DNA of 46,965 bases from assembly GCA_964372445.1 (NCBI GenBank), contig CAYJQO010000002.1, forward strand, positions 1 to 46,965, in the 5' to 3' direction. Within the stretch, counting starts at the first letter, position 1. Each line of letters starts with the position of its first letter. The position numbers were made by a program, and so were the translations under genes. The notes beneath the pieces are model-generated. The model was not told the DNA's origin. It made no database searches and saw only the letters and a program-made list of their open reading frames with translations. Positions 1 through 7,936 of the stretch are shown piece after piece. The stretch comes from CAYJQO01 sp964372445. GTDB lineage: Bacteria > Patescibacteriota > Minisyncoccia > UBA6257 > GWB1-50-10.

Positions 1-65
1 GTAGTGTAACGGTAGCACGAGTCCTTTGGGAGGATTTAGTCCGAGTTCGAATCTCGGCGCCCCGA
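1..65 (+). tRNA. tRNA-Pro (anticodon TGG), 5' end cut by window edge
   Basis: The D arm, anticodon arm, T arm and 3' acceptor strand are present. The anticodon stem is 5 bp with a 7-nt loop TTTGGGA, giving anticodon TGG followed by G37, as expected for proline. The T arm is CCGAG-TTCGAAT-CTCGG and the 3' acceptor strand is CGCCCCG with discriminator A at 65. The first six acceptor bases lie outside the window. CCA is not encoded here (CAG follows), unlike the other tRNAs of the window. Confidence 0.93.
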
Positions 66-90
66 CAGCATAGACGACCCGCACACACAG

Positions 91-119
91 TTGACACATT
101 ACTTGGGTTGGAGTATGCT
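91..119 (+). promoter_or_regulatory. Strong sigma70-type promoter
   Basis: TTGACA at 91-96, a 17-nt spacer, then TATGCT at 114-119. Transcription would start near 126, at the beginning of a base-paired segment and about 350 nt upstream of the DksA-like gene, so it produces either a long structured leader or a separate RNA. Confidence 0.7.
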
Positions 120-122
120 CGG

Positions 123-313
123 AAACAGCTTTTTCCCAGATTTGCTTACCGGCAGGGTTCAATTCCGGCTGGGATTCTGTTCCAAAACGGAGCTGGTGGG
201 AGCTTAACTCCCACTTGCCTGTTTAGGCTCGACAGGACTACCAGCCGGGTTAACCTTCCATAACAGCTGTTTGGCAACACTGCTAACCCACGAGTCACTA
301 GATTTAGTGGCTC
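123..313 (+). ncRNA. Structured leader or small RNA, family not recognised
   Basis: This gene-free stretch is rich in nested complementarity. 123-130 pairs perfectly with 265-272 (8 bp). Inside it, 134-139 pairs with 169-174 around a CCGG/CCGG stem, and 192-197 pairs with 240-245 enclosing two hairpins (198-202/208-212 and 218-222/232-236). An alternative stem, 247-252 with 284-289, encloses a hairpin (264-267 plus 268-271 with 276-282) that competes for the 265-272 strand. A last hairpin is 292-300/305-313. The signatures I know for RNase P, SRP RNA, tmRNA, T-box, cobalamin or TPP RNAs were not found. It follows a strong promoter, so a riboswitch-like leader is possible but unproven. Confidence 0.45.
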
Positions 314-344
314 TATCTACCATCAACAAGAAAGGAGCGCAACT

Positions 345-404
345 ATGGATCACACCCACCCCGCGGCACCGATTTCCCCTGTTTTTTTTACTGGCTTCGT
401 TTAA
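345..404 (+). CDS. Possible 19-residue leader peptide
   Basis: An ATG at 345 is preceded by AAAGGAG (331-337) with a 7-nt spacer, the best ribosome binding site in this region. The ORF encodes MDHTHPAAPISPVFFTGFV and ends TAA at 402-404. It includes a run of eight T that encodes two Phe codons and could also act in transcript termination. It lies downstream of the structured segment and 71 nt before the DksA-like gene, which suits a leader peptide or attenuator. No homologue is known to me; the small size makes coding uncertain. Confidence 0.35.
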   Translation: MDHTHPAAPISPVFFTGFV

Positions 405-475
405 GATCGGTGAATGCCTGATGTTCTTCTAAATTCACTGATCCCACACTCATTCACCTATTTTTAGGAGCTAGT

Positions 476-943
476 ATGAAACAAGGACTTCCGCCTCCCC
501 ATGGAGGCAATAATAATGGCCACCTGATTAAGATACCAACTAACCAACGTGAATTTCTGAAACCGAAGGGTGGCTCTAAAACGACTCATCACCCAAAAGC
601 GTTCCTCAACCTCACTCGGCAACGAATCGAGGAAGAGATTGTAGAGGTCAGAGACACCATCGAAGAAATAAAAACTGCCCTCAGAGAGCCACGCTCCGAG
701 ACGTCTGCCTTTACGATGGGCTCTGCGTGTGGGACGGACGTAGCGCTGCTCGAGCTGAACGCGTGCATAGCGACAAAGCAGCAAACCTACCTCGAGGCAC
801 TCTTAGCCACGAAGCGGCGACTGGAGGGAGGAACGTACGGCCGCTGTGATAGCTGCGGCCATCTGATTGAGACGGGACGACTGCAGGCGACTCCAATCGC
901 GAAACAGTGCCTGAGCTGTAAGAAGCGTAACGGAAGCCGGTAA
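476..943 (+). CDS. DksA/TraR family C4 zinc-finger protein
   Basis: The 155-residue protein has a low-complexity N terminus, a helical region (about residues 45-115) and a C-terminal zinc finger with cysteines at 124, 127, 145 and 148 (CDSCGH...CLSC). This is the layout of DksA/TraR proteins, which bind the secondary channel of RNA polymerase and change promoter kinetics. The typical acidic coiled-coil tip DxxDxA is not obvious, so RNA polymerase modulation is an inference from the family. The start ATG has AGGAG at 466-470. The gene is monocistronic: a structured leader precedes it and a strong hairpin follows. Confidence 0.8.
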   Translation: MKQGLPPPHGGNNNGHLIKIPTNQREFLKPKGGSKTTHHPKAFLNLTRQRIEEEIVEVRDTIEEIKTALREPRSETSAFTMGSACGTDVALLELNACIATKQQTYLEALLATKRRLEGGTYGRCDSCGHLIETGRLQATPIAKQCLSCKKRNGSR

Positions 944-956
944 CACCCTTTATTAG

Positions 957-984
957 GAGAGGCGGTACGAACGTACCGCCTCTC
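957..984. terminator. Hairpin terminator between convergent genes
   Basis: A perfect 12-bp stem GAGAGGCGGTAC / GTACCGCCTCTC with a GAAC loop sits between the DksA-like gene and the convergent minus-strand gene. Only a short T-rich tail (CTCTTC) follows on the plus strand, so it may be an imperfect intrinsic terminator serving both directions. Confidence 0.6.
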
Positions 985-1011
985 TTCACGTTCCCACGAG
1001 CAACCTCCTCG

Positions 1012-1614
1012 CTAGAGGGATCTATCGAATACCTGCATTTTGGCGGCAAATGCCGCGTTGAGCTCATTAATCTTCGCCGCCCGTGCGTTCACCTCTTGGA
1101 GAGCACCCGCCACCGCCGCCCGGTCAGCCTCAGCGTTGGTTGCCACCGCCCGGTTGAGCGAGTCGAGGAACCGGTTGAGGTACTCGGTGTAGCCGATGAA
1201 CTCGGAGACGAGCGAGAGCTCCACGGCCACCGCTTCGTATGCCGCCTGCTGGGCACGCCGCGAGGGCAGCGCCGAGAGCGACTCGGCGAGGTTCTTCAGG
1301 TGCCCTGAGAGCTCAACCGCCCGCTGGTACGCAGCCGCATTCTTCTCGCGCGCCTCGCGAATGAGCGCCGTTGCGGACTGCACATTGCCCTGGAGATCCG
1401 ACACATTCACCTGGCTAATATCTCCGTTCGTGGCGCTGGTCAGAGCAGCAATTTCCTGACTTACCAGAGACGCCGCCTGGCGCGCGGCGACGAACCCGGG
1501 CGGCAACACCGGCGGGTGGGCTGAGGACCGCACCATGACGTAGGCGAGGAGAGCCACAACGAACGTGGAGAGGATAATGAGTCGTATTCGGAGCGGGGTC
1601 TTCCTGAGTAACAT
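1012..1614 (-). CDS. Membrane-anchored coiled-coil protein of unknown function
   Basis: The 200-residue protein starts with a basic stretch (LLRKTPLRIR) and one hydrophobic segment at about residues 13-30, followed by a Pro-rich linker and a long Ala/Glu/Gln-rich helical region likely to form a coiled coil outside the membrane. I do not recognise a family. ATG at 1614 is preferred over an in-frame TTG at 1623, because a -10 like element (TAGGAT, 1627-1632 on the minus strand) would start the RNA near 1620. The gene stands alone, divergent from tRNA-Gly. Confidence 0.6.
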   Translation of the reverse strand: MLLRKTPLRIRLIILSTFVVALLAYVMVRSSAHPPVLPPGFVAARQAASLVSQEIAALTSATNGDISQVNVSDLQGNVQSATALIREAREKNAAAYQRAVELSGHLKNLAESLSALPSRRAQQAAYEAVAVELSLVSEFIGYTEYLNRFLDSLNRAVATNAEADRAAVAGALQEVNARAAKINELNAAFAAKMQVFDRSL

Positions 1615-1723
1615 TTGAGTCAAACGATCCTAGCACACCCTATGGTAGCATGACCATACCGGTCCATCCAAGCGTAGATGGGTTGGTGTTAGCCCTGTAA
1701 CGCTACTCCTTGCAGCATGCCGG

Positions 1724-1729
1724 TATACT
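1724..1729 (+). promoter_or_regulatory. Possible -10 element for tRNA-Gly
   Basis: TATACT, 21 nt before the mature 5' end of tRNA-Gly. No good -35 hexamer lies 16-18 nt upstream. Confidence 0.35.
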
Positions 1730-1750
1730 GTGCAAGGATATGAGCGCGCT

Positions 1751-1824
1751 GCGGGCGTCGTATAGTGGCAGTACGTGACCCTTCCAAGGTCGAAGCGTGG
1801 GTTCGATTCCCATCGCCCGCTCCA
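1751..1824 (+). tRNA. tRNA-Gly (anticodon TCC), CCA encoded
   Basis: Acceptor strands GCGGGCG (1751-1757) and CGCCCGC (1814-1820) pair fully. The anticodon stem TGACC/GGTCG holds the loop CTTCCAA, giving TCC. The T arm is GTGGG-TTCGATT-CCCAT, discriminator T at 1821, and CCA at 1822-1824. The gene lies 67 bp before the sigma factor start. Confidence 0.95.
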
Positions 1825-1891
1825 CTATGAACCGAGCAAAAGGTGTTACAGGGTGTTACGAAACGGAATACCGCTAGGATCGTTGTACCAT

Positions 1892-2458
1892 ATGAACAGC
1901 GAAGAGCGATTGCTCATTGAAAGGGCTCAGCATGGAGAACATAAAGCGTTCGGAGCGCTCTACGATGCCTACCTCTCACGAATCTATCGGTTTGTGCTCC
2001 TGCGCGTAGGGCGACGTCCCGATGCTGAGGATATCACCCACCAGGTGTTCCTGAGCGCATGGCAGAGCATCGAGCGGTATGAGTACCGTGGGGTGCCCTT
2101 TTCGAGCTGGCTCTACCGAATCGCCTCGAATGCGGTGATCGACCACTACCGAACGCGGAGAAGCCATCTGAGCCTTGACGTGGTTGCCGAAGAGGCGGTT
2201 GCCGATCTCACCGATGGCAGCCGTACGCTCGACGATGCGCGTGAGGTGGAGTTTCTGAAAACTATCCTAACAAAACTCGATCCGGATCAGCAGAGCGTGC
2301 TGATTATGAAATTTGTTGATGACCTATCCACGAAAGAGATCGCGGAGGCCCTAGAGAAGAGCCCGGGAGCAATCCGCGTAATCCAGCACCGGGCCCTACG
2401 GCAGCTCAAGAAGCACGTCGATGCACTACGACCTCACCCAACAACTGAAACGGCTTAG
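1892..2458 (+). CDS. RNA polymerase sigma-70 family (ECF-like) sigma factor
   Basis: The 188-residue protein has sigma region 2 at about residues 12-85 (AFGALYDAY...DAEDITHQVF...PFSSWLYRIASN) and region 4 at about 128-180 (LDPDQQSVLIMKF...STKEIAEALEKSPGAIRVIQHRA), with no region 1 or 3: the two-domain layout of extracytoplasmic-function sigma factors. It directs RNA polymerase to alternative promoters. ATG 1892 is chosen because an upstream in-frame GTG (1775) lies inside tRNA-Gly. Its end overlaps the next ORF by 38 bp, and the following membrane protein is the natural candidate for its anti-sigma regulator. Target promoters cannot be read from the window. Confidence 0.88.
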   Translation: MNSEERLLIERAQHGEHKAFGALYDAYLSRIYRFVLLRVGRRPDAEDITHQVFLSAWQSIERYEYRGVPFSSWLYRIASNAVIDHYRTRRSHLSLDVVAEEAVADLTDGSRTLDDAREVEFLKTILTKLDPDQQSVLIMKFVDDLSTKEIAEALEKSPGAIRVIQHRALRQLKKHVDALRPHPTTETA

Positions 2459-2894
2459 GGCGATCGAACCAGACCGCCGGTTTGTGGCGCGCTCCCGGAA
2501 CCTGATCCTGACACCAGCGCCAACCGCTCCGGTGCCACTCCGGTGGCCCCTGGTAGCATGGGCTACCGGCGGTGTAGCCATTACCGCCACGCTGGTGGTA
2601 CTGCTGGCCACACCTCAGTTCTCCGCGCCGCAGCGGGTGCTCGCTTCCTCACTCAACCAGGTAACCCTTGAGAGCGAGTTCAATAATCTCCCCATCAACA
2701 TCCAGCTCCAAGAAATTTCATACAACCAGAATATGAACCAGACAATCGCCTCGGCGATCCATGAGATCGGGGACTCCTCCACGAGCCACCTCAACCGCGA
2801 GCTGCTGGAATCGGAAGGCGCCAGCGTCGACCTCAACGTAGATGGGGGTATCAACGGTGCCATTGACCAGATGCTCAACGGCCTCACCCGCTAG
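2421..2894 (+). CDS. Single-pass membrane protein, candidate anti-sigma factor
   Basis: The 157-residue protein has a cytosolic N terminus of about 40 residues, one transmembrane segment (about 42-64) and an external region rich in Asn/Gln/Ser. It overlaps the sigma gene by 38 bp in another frame, so the two are probably translationally coupled. Sigma factors of this type are often followed by a membrane-bound anti-sigma factor, and the short cytosolic segment fits that role, but no zinc-anti-sigma motif (HxxxCxxC) is present. The function is inferred from gene order. Confidence 0.6.
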   Translation: MHYDLTQQLKRLRAIEPDRRFVARSRNLILTPAPTAPVPLRWPLVAWATGGVAITATLVVLLATPQFSAPQRVLASSLNQVTLESEFNNLPINIQLQEISYNQNMNQTIASAIHEIGDSSTSHLNRELLESEGASVDLNVDGGINGAIDQMLNGLTR

Positions 2895-2898
2895 CACC

Positions 2899-3900
2899 AT
2901 GCCGCTCCGAACCGCCCTTGCCGTAGCCATCGTGACCTTTGGTTTGCTGCTCGCCCTACCAGGCGTTACCTATGCCCAGGCACCCACGGTCCAGCGGGCG
3001 TACGAGAACGTGAGAGGTCGCCTTGACGACCTCCTCACCGCAAAAGATCAGCAGAGCGGGAGCGAGCTTGCCCTACGCATCGAAACGTTCAAGAAGGTGC
3101 TCGAGCTATCCGCCATCGAAACGAAGGATCTGAAGGTACGGCTGCTCACGCTCGATACCTCTAAGGCTACCGCCTCAGTATGGCTTCAATCGATGATCGG
3201 TGCCCTTGATGGCGCCATGAGCCACTACAAGGCGGAGCGAGAGCTCATCGACGCCCAGGCCGATACGATTGATTTTGAAGGGATGAAATCGCTCGCCGAT
3301 GCTTTCAAGTCTTGGCGTGACTCACAGTACCTACCAATTGCAAACCGTATCCTCGACTTCATTCTCATCACCCAAGAGGAAGCTGCGATTGCTACCGCGC
3401 GGACCCGGGCCGATAAGATCGCAGCCGATATCGTGAAACTGGAGAAGGCGCGCGTGCCAGGTACAGAGAAACTCTCCGCACTGCTCTCTAAAGCCAACGA
3501 GCTCATTAGCGCCGCAGCTACGCTCAACCATAGTGCCCAGGTGCTCTTCTGGGACCAGGTGGGTGCCACCTCCGCCGCTACCTCTTCTATAGTCACCTCA
3601 ACGCCACCATTTGCCTCAAGCTCACCAGAGATTATGCCGCTACCGTTCATAGGAGCTGCTGCCTCCAGCACGCCGCCGAGCGCCACAACCACCACATCGA
3701 CCGCAGAGCATCTGTCGAGTTCATCACCGGAGTCGTTCCTGCCCTCAGAGAGCAGCTCGACGGAGCCGATGGCAACGACGACGCCGCCCACCTTACCACC
3801 GTCAATAAAGGATCTGGTGAAAGACTCCTTGGCAAGGGTCAAGGATGCCTACCAGGTTTTTATTGAAATGAGCAACTTGGTGAGGAAGTTGCTCAGGTAA
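2899..3900 (+). CDS. Secreted or surface protein with Ser/Thr/Pro-rich linker
   Basis: The 333-residue protein begins with a signal peptide (AVAIVTFGLLLALPGVTYA, cleavage likely after AYA-like TYA near residue 27). A helical domain follows (about 30-230), then a low-complexity Ser/Thr/Pro linker of about 80 residues and a short C-terminal helix. ATG 2899 is 4 bp after the stop of the membrane protein; an upstream in-frame GTG/ATG (2842) would have no signal peptide at its start. It is the third gene of the sigma operon, so it may be either its output or an envelope sensor. No family recognised. Confidence 0.6.
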   Translation: MPLRTALAVAIVTFGLLLALPGVTYAQAPTVQRAYENVRGRLDDLLTAKDQQSGSELALRIETFKKVLELSAIETKDLKVRLLTLDTSKATASVWLQSMIGALDGAMSHYKAERELIDAQADTIDFEGMKSLADAFKSWRDSQYLPIANRILDFILITQEEAAIATARTRADKIAADIVKLEKARVPGTEKLSALLSKANELISAAATLNHSAQVLFWDQVGATSAATSSIVTSTPPFASSSPEIMPLPFIGAAASSTPPSATTTTSTAEHLSSSSPESFLPSESSSTEPMATTTPPTLPPSIKDLVKDSLARVKDAYQVFIEMSNLVRKLLR

Positions 3901-3934
3901 ACCAAAAGCCCCTGGAGACAGGGGCTTTTGGTTT
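3899..3934. terminator. Bidirectional intrinsic terminator
   Basis: A 15-bp perfect stem (3899-3913 / 3920-3934) with loop GGAGAC. It ends with TTTTGGTTT on the plus strand and with an A/T-rich tail on the minus strand. It separates the sigma operon from the convergent HU gene. Confidence 0.85.
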
Positions 3935-3958
3935 AGTCGGAACCGTTCCCCGACGAGG

Positions 3959-4234
3959 CTACTTAACCGCTTCTTTGAGTAGCTTGCCTGCTCGAAATTT
4001 CGGTTTGGTCGCTGCGGCGATTTGAATTTTCTCGCCGGTTTTTGGATTTACACCCATACGCGCGGCACGCTTCACCACCCGGAACGTACCGAAACCGCTG
4101 ATGGCCACCTCTTCACCGCGACCCAATGTCTTCACAATGGCTTCGAAAACCGCCTCCGTTGCCATCTGGGCCTGCTTCTTTGTTTCAATCCCGGCCGCAT
4201 TCATGACCGCTTCTACGAGGCCGTCTTTCTTCAT
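3959..4234 (-). CDS. hup: HU family DNA-binding protein
   Basis: The 91 residues match the normal HU length. They show the helical dimerisation part (residues 1-45), the signature GEEVAISGFGTFRV (about 40-53), and the beta-arm region ending in NPKTGEKIQIAAATKPKFRAGKLLK, including the NP at the arm tip that intercalates DNA. HU bends and compacts chromosomal DNA as a dimer. It is monocistronic, with an extended -10 promoter about 65 nt upstream and a bidirectional terminator downstream. Confidence 0.95.
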   Translation of the reverse strand: MKKDGLVEAVMNAAGIETKKQAQMATEAVFEAIVKTLGRGEEVAISGFGTFRVVKRAARMGVNPKTGEKIQIAAATKPKFRAGKLLKEAVK

Positions 4235-4296
4235 ATTTGTGTTATGGACTTTCGTGTACCCTTCCCTGCTAAACGCCGACCTTTTGGATTATGGGC

Positions 4297-4305
4297 ATTA
4301 TACCA
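4297..4305 (-). promoter_or_regulatory. Extended -10 promoter of hup
   Basis: On the minus strand the sequence is TGGTATAAT: a perfect TATAAT with the TGn extension. No clear -35 is present. The predicted leader of hup is about 55 nt. Confidence 0.6.
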
Positions 4306-4335
4306 CACTCGGATGCCTCCAGCGACCAGCGCAAG

Positions 4336-5859
4336 CTACCGAGCATACTCGATCGCCTTTACCTCTCGGATAACGGTAACCTTAATTTCACCTGGGTACT
4401 GGACGCTCGCCTGGATTTTACCCGCAATCTGCTTGGCTAGCTGGAACGCTCCGTAATCGTCGATTTTCTCCGGAACGACGAAGACGCGGACCTCGCGGCC
4501 GGCAGAGACAGCGTACGCCTGCTTTACGCCATCGAACTCTTTGACCACCCGTTCGATTTCCTCGAGACGCCGAAGGTACTTTTCGAGTGTGTCTCGCCGC
4601 GCACCGGGCCGCGCCGCCGAGATGGCATCGGCCGCCGCGACAATGTACGATTCGGGCGTTGCATACGGGAATTCCTCATGGTGGGCCTCCATAGCCTTGA
4701 TGACCGCATCGTCGATGCCGTACTTCATGAGGAGCTTGCGCCCCAGCTCAACGTGCGTGCCTTCCACATCATGGTCAATCGCCTTCCCAATATCGTGCAG
4801 GAGGGCCGCCTTCTTGGTCACGGCAACGTTCAGGTGCAGCTCGGCCGCAATCATACCGGCGATGTGTGCCATCTCAAGCGAATGGGTAAGCACGTTCTGG
4901 CCGTAGCTCGTACGGTAGTTCAGACGTCCGAGAAGGTATGAGAGCTCCTTCGGCAGGTCGAGGACGCCAATCTCAAACGCCGCCTCCTCACCGATCCGCC
5001 GGATTTGGGCATCGAGCTCCTGTCGCGCTTCCTCTACCTTTTCCTCAATCTTAGCGGGCTGGATGCGGCCGTCCTTGATGAGCTTCTCGAGCGCAAGCTT
5101 CGCAAGCTCCCGCCGCAGGGGGTCGAACGATGAGAGCAGGATGCTCTCCGGGGTCTCGTCAACCACTACCTCTACCCCCGTCAGCCGCTCGAAGGCACGG
5201 ATGTTTCGGCCTTCCCGCCCGATAATCTTCCCCTTAATGTCCTCGTTCGGCAGCTCGACCACCGTGGTCGTGACATCGGCAATTCGCTCACGGGCGTATC
5301 GCTGGATCGTCGAGGTTATGACCTCGACACTCTTGGTTTCAAGTTGATCGCGCCGGTCCCGCTCGAACCTCGCGAGAGCCTCCCCGAGCTCACGGCGGTG
5401 CGTCTGCTCAAGTGCCTCGAAGAGACGTTTCTGAGCTTCCTCCCGTGTGAGTCCAGCCACCCGTTCTAACTCTTTCACCGCCTGCTCCTTGGTTTCAGCT
5501 GCTTTCGATTCGACCTCGTGCGCCCGTTCGAGCTCCTTGCCAACACGCTCCCGCTCATGCTCCAGCGACTGGCGATCGTGTTCGAGCACATCCTCTTTCC
5601 TAAGGAGGCGCTCCTCGAGCCGCCGGAGCTCTTGCTTCTGTTCACGTTCCTCGCGCTGTGCCTCGGCAAGCACGGTCGCGGCTTGCTCCTTCGCCGCGAC
5701 GACGATTTCTTTCGCCTCTACCCTAGCAGATTCGAGCTCAACCTTAACCCTGCGCTCGAGCGAGGTGTGTGTCCGTTGAGCAAACCATAGTCTGACAAAG
5801 TATCCGGCGGCTACCCCACCTACCAACAGGGCGCCGGCAACCAAGAGGTTTGTGGTCAT
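4336..5859 (-). CDS. rny: Ribonuclease Y
   Basis: The 507-residue protein has the full RNase Y layout: an N-terminal transmembrane anchor (about 5-25), a long charged coiled coil (about 30-190), a KH RNA-binding domain (about 205-270, with GKIIGREGRNI) and an HD hydrolase domain (about 330-425, with HSLEMAHIAG and LLHDIGKAIDHD, whose His-Asp pair binds the metals). It is a membrane-bound endoribonuclease starting mRNA decay. It is divergent from gpmI and followed on the same strand by hup. With RNase J in this window, the cell appears to use a Firmicutes-style RNA decay machinery. Confidence 0.96.
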   Translation of the reverse strand: MTTNLLVAGALLVGGVAAGYFVRLWFAQRTHTSLERRVKVELESARVEAKEIVVAAKEQAATVLAEAQREEREQKQELRRLEERLLRKEDVLEHDRQSLEHERERVGKELERAHEVESKAAETKEQAVKELERVAGLTREEAQKRLFEALEQTHRRELGEALARFERDRRDQLETKSVEVITSTIQRYARERIADVTTTVVELPNEDIKGKIIGREGRNIRAFERLTGVEVVVDETPESILLSSFDPLRRELAKLALEKLIKDGRIQPAKIEEKVEEARQELDAQIRRIGEEAAFEIGVLDLPKELSYLLGRLNYRTSYGQNVLTHSLEMAHIAGMIAAELHLNVAVTKKAALLHDIGKAIDHDVEGTHVELGRKLLMKYGIDDAVIKAMEAHHEEFPYATPESYIVAAADAISAARPGARRDTLEKYLRRLEEIERVVKEFDGVKQAYAVSAGREVRVFVVPEKIDDYGAFQLAKQIAGKIQASVQYPGEIKVTVIREVKAIEYAR

Positions 5860-5978
5860 GGGATGAGCAAAGGTCTACCAGTTTGTTCCGTTTCGACGTT
5901 TTCATTTGGTACCGGTATGCTACCACCGATCCCCGAGGCTGTCAAAACGCTAGCCTCGTGTGATGCCGCTCCGTGGGC

Positions 5979-5984
5979 TACAAT
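5979..5984 (+). promoter_or_regulatory. -10 element giving a leaderless gpmI mRNA
   Basis: TACAAT lies 7 nt before ATG 5992, so transcription would start at or next to the A of the start codon. The -35 region is weak. Confidence 0.5.
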
Positions 5985-5991
5985 GAGAGCT

Positions 5992-7545
5992 ATGAAGCGG
6001 ACCTTTGTGCTGGTCATCCTTGATGGATGGGGCCTCGGTGAGCAGGATGCCTCAAACCCTATCCATATGGCCGAACCAGGCGCCATAGGTTCCATTGGAA
6101 CACAGTTTCCGGCCGGGGCACTCCAGGCGGCCGGTATCGCCGTCGGCCTGCCATGGGAAGAAGTAGGCTCGAGTGAGGTCGGGCACCTGACGATCGGTTC
6201 CGGTAAAATCCTCTACCAGCACCTGCCACGCATATCGATCGCCATCGATGATGGCACCTTCTTCACGGCTACCGCCCTCCGGCAGGCATTTGCACATGCA
6301 CGCACGCACCAATCGGCGGTTCACCTGGTTGGCCTCCTCACCGATGGCAACGTGCATGCTAGCCGGAAGCACCTCTTGGCGTTGATTGAGCTCGCTCGCC
6401 GCGAACGGTGCACCTCGCTCTACCTGCAGCTGTTCTCGGATGGGCGGGACGGTCCACCCCGATCGGTCGTCACGCAGGTGGCTAGCCTCAAGGCGGAGAT
6501 GGCAAAAGCCGGGGTCGGCGAGCCAGCCAGTGTGTCTGGCCGCTACTACGCTATGGATCGTGACGGGGCATGGGACCGCACCGAGCGTACGTACCGCGTG
6601 CTCACCGACCCATCCACACCATTGTGTACCATTGAAGCAGCCGCAGAGAGAGCGTACGCCCGTGGATTCGGAGATGAATTCATCGAGCCAGCCGCCATCA
6701 GCGGGCCAAACCCGATTCGTCCGAACGATGCGGTGATCTTTTTCAACTTCCGAGCAGATTCCATGTACCAGCTCTCCGAGGCATTCCTGGACGCTACCTT
6801 CAAACACTTCAAGACGGCGAAGCTCACCAACCTCTACGTTGCCACCATGACCCGCTACCGAGAAGGGACGTCTGCCACGGTAGCGTTCCCCCCCGAATCA
6901 GTTGGATCACCGCTCGGGAAAGTGCTTGCCGACCAAGGACGCACGCAGCTCAGGCTCGCGGAATCCAAGAAGTATCCACACGTAACCTACTTTTTCAATG
7001 GCCTCCGGGAGGAGCCGTTTCCGGGGGAATTCCGCGTCGCGATCCCCTCTCTGAACGTCCTGCGTCAGCAGGAGCACCCCAGCATGATGGCACGGGCAAT
7101 CACCGACCGAGCACTCGCTGCCTTAGGTGGTGATGGGGAGTTCGACTTCTTGCTCATCAATTACGCTAACGTTGATGTGATTGCCCACACCGGTGACTAC
7201 GATGCGACGGTCGCCGCGGTACTCGCCGTAGATCGAGAGGTGGAACGGTTGGTGAAGGCGGTGCTCGCTCATGGACACCTCGCCGTGATCACCGCCGACC
7301 ACGGGAATGCAGAAATGCTCCTGAGCCTCCGCTCCGGACAAATCGAGACCGGGCACACCATGAACCCGGTGCCGTTCTACCTTGTCGCACGCGAGTACCA
7401 GCGACCCCGGATCAGCCCTGGCAGCCACTTAAAGCACATCGGCCTACTCTCCGACGTAGCACCAACCATCCTAGCCCTCATGGGTATCGAGAAACCATTA
7501 GAGATGACCGGCCAGAACCTCCTGGACCAGCTCGCTCGGACGTAG
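5992..7545 (+). CDS. gpmI: 2,3-bisphosphoglycerate-independent phosphoglycerate mutase
   Basis: The 517-residue protein interconverts 3- and 2-phosphoglycerate in lower glycolysis. The alkaline-phosphatase-type metal site is visible in VILDGWGLG (Asp11) and GSSEVGHLTIGSG, where Ser61 is the phosphorylated serine (GNSEVGH is usual, so Asn is replaced by Ser). The second metal cluster shows NYANVDVIAHTGD and TADHGNAE. The length is normal for the family. ATG 5992 is chosen because it begins the conserved domain and lies just after a -10 element; 43 upstream in-frame codons precede that promoter. It is first in a run with the holin-like gene, secG, the binding protein and pgi. Confidence 0.95.
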   Translation: MKRTFVLVILDGWGLGEQDASNPIHMAEPGAIGSIGTQFPAGALQAAGIAVGLPWEEVGSSEVGHLTIGSGKILYQHLPRISIAIDDGTFFTATALRQAFAHARTHQSAVHLVGLLTDGNVHASRKHLLALIELARRERCTSLYLQLFSDGRDGPPRSVVTQVASLKAEMAKAGVGEPASVSGRYYAMDRDGAWDRTERTYRVLTDPSTPLCTIEAAAERAYARGFGDEFIEPAAISGPNPIRPNDAVIFFNFRADSMYQLSEAFLDATFKHFKTAKLTNLYVATMTRYREGTSATVAFPPESVGSPLGKVLADQGRTQLRLAESKKYPHVTYFFNGLREEPFPGEFRVAIPSLNVLRQQEHPSMMARAITDRALAALGGDGEFDFLLINYANVDVIAHTGDYDATVAAVLAVDREVERLVKAVLAHGHLAVITADHGNAEMLLSLRSGQIETGHTMNPVPFYLVAREYQRPRISPGSHLKHIGLLSDVAPTILALMGIEKPLEMTGQNLLDQLART

Positions 7546-7564
7546 CTATACTTATCGGTGAGAC

Positions 7565-7930
7565 ATGAAGCTTGTCGGGGGCATCATCGTACACTTCGTC
7601 GCGAACATGGTAGCCATCCTGGCCGCAGACCATTTCCTGCCCGGCTTTTCGTTCCGCGGCACCTTCATTGATCTCGCGATTACGGCAGCGGTGCTCACCG
7701 CCATAAACACGTTCCTGAAACCTATCCTCAAGCTTTTCCTGGGTCCCTTCATTGTGCTCACCTTCGGCCTCTTCACCGTCGTCATAAACGCATTCACCCT
7801 CTACCTCCTTGACATCGTAAGTCTCCCGCTTACAATGGACGGGTACGTTACCCTTCTCTACGCAACGCTCCTCACGAGCGCCGTCAACATCATCGTGGCA
7901 TCCGGAGCGAAGCTCACCTCGCGAAACTAG
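7565..7930 (+). CDS. Phage-holin-IV-like four-helix membrane protein
   Basis: The 121-residue protein has four hydrophobic segments (about 4-22, 33-58, 60-85 and 94-113) and a FLKPILKLFLGPFIVLTFG stretch typical of the family first described as mycobacterial 4TM phage holin superfamily IV. These proteins occur in many bacterial genomes outside prophages and their role is not known. It starts 19 bp after gpmI and ends 6 bp before secG, so it is part of the same operon. There are no phage genes around it. Confidence 0.8.
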   Translation: MKLVGGIIVHFVANMVAILAADHFLPGFSFRGTFIDLAITAAVLTAINTFLKPILKLFLGPFIVLTFGLFTVVINAFTLYLLDIVSLPLTMDGYVTLLYATLLTSAVNIIVASGAKLTSRN

Positions 7931-7936
7931 CTCACC

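Noticed and set aside
123..313. RNase P RNA, SRP RNA, T-box or cobalamin riboswitch in the leader
   Set aside because: The signature sequences of these RNAs that I could recall were not found; left as an unassigned structured RNA.
1775..1891. N-terminal extension of the sigma factor from a GTG at 1775
   Set aside because: It lies within tRNA-Gly and lacks sigma homology; ATG 1892 starts region 2.
6052..6807. 251-codon minus-strand ORF opposite gpmI
   Set aside because: Shadow of the phosphoglycerate mutase catalytic region.
7565..7930. Prophage signal from the holin-like gene
   Set aside because: No other phage genes; it is embedded in a housekeeping operon, and this membrane family is common in non-phage contexts.
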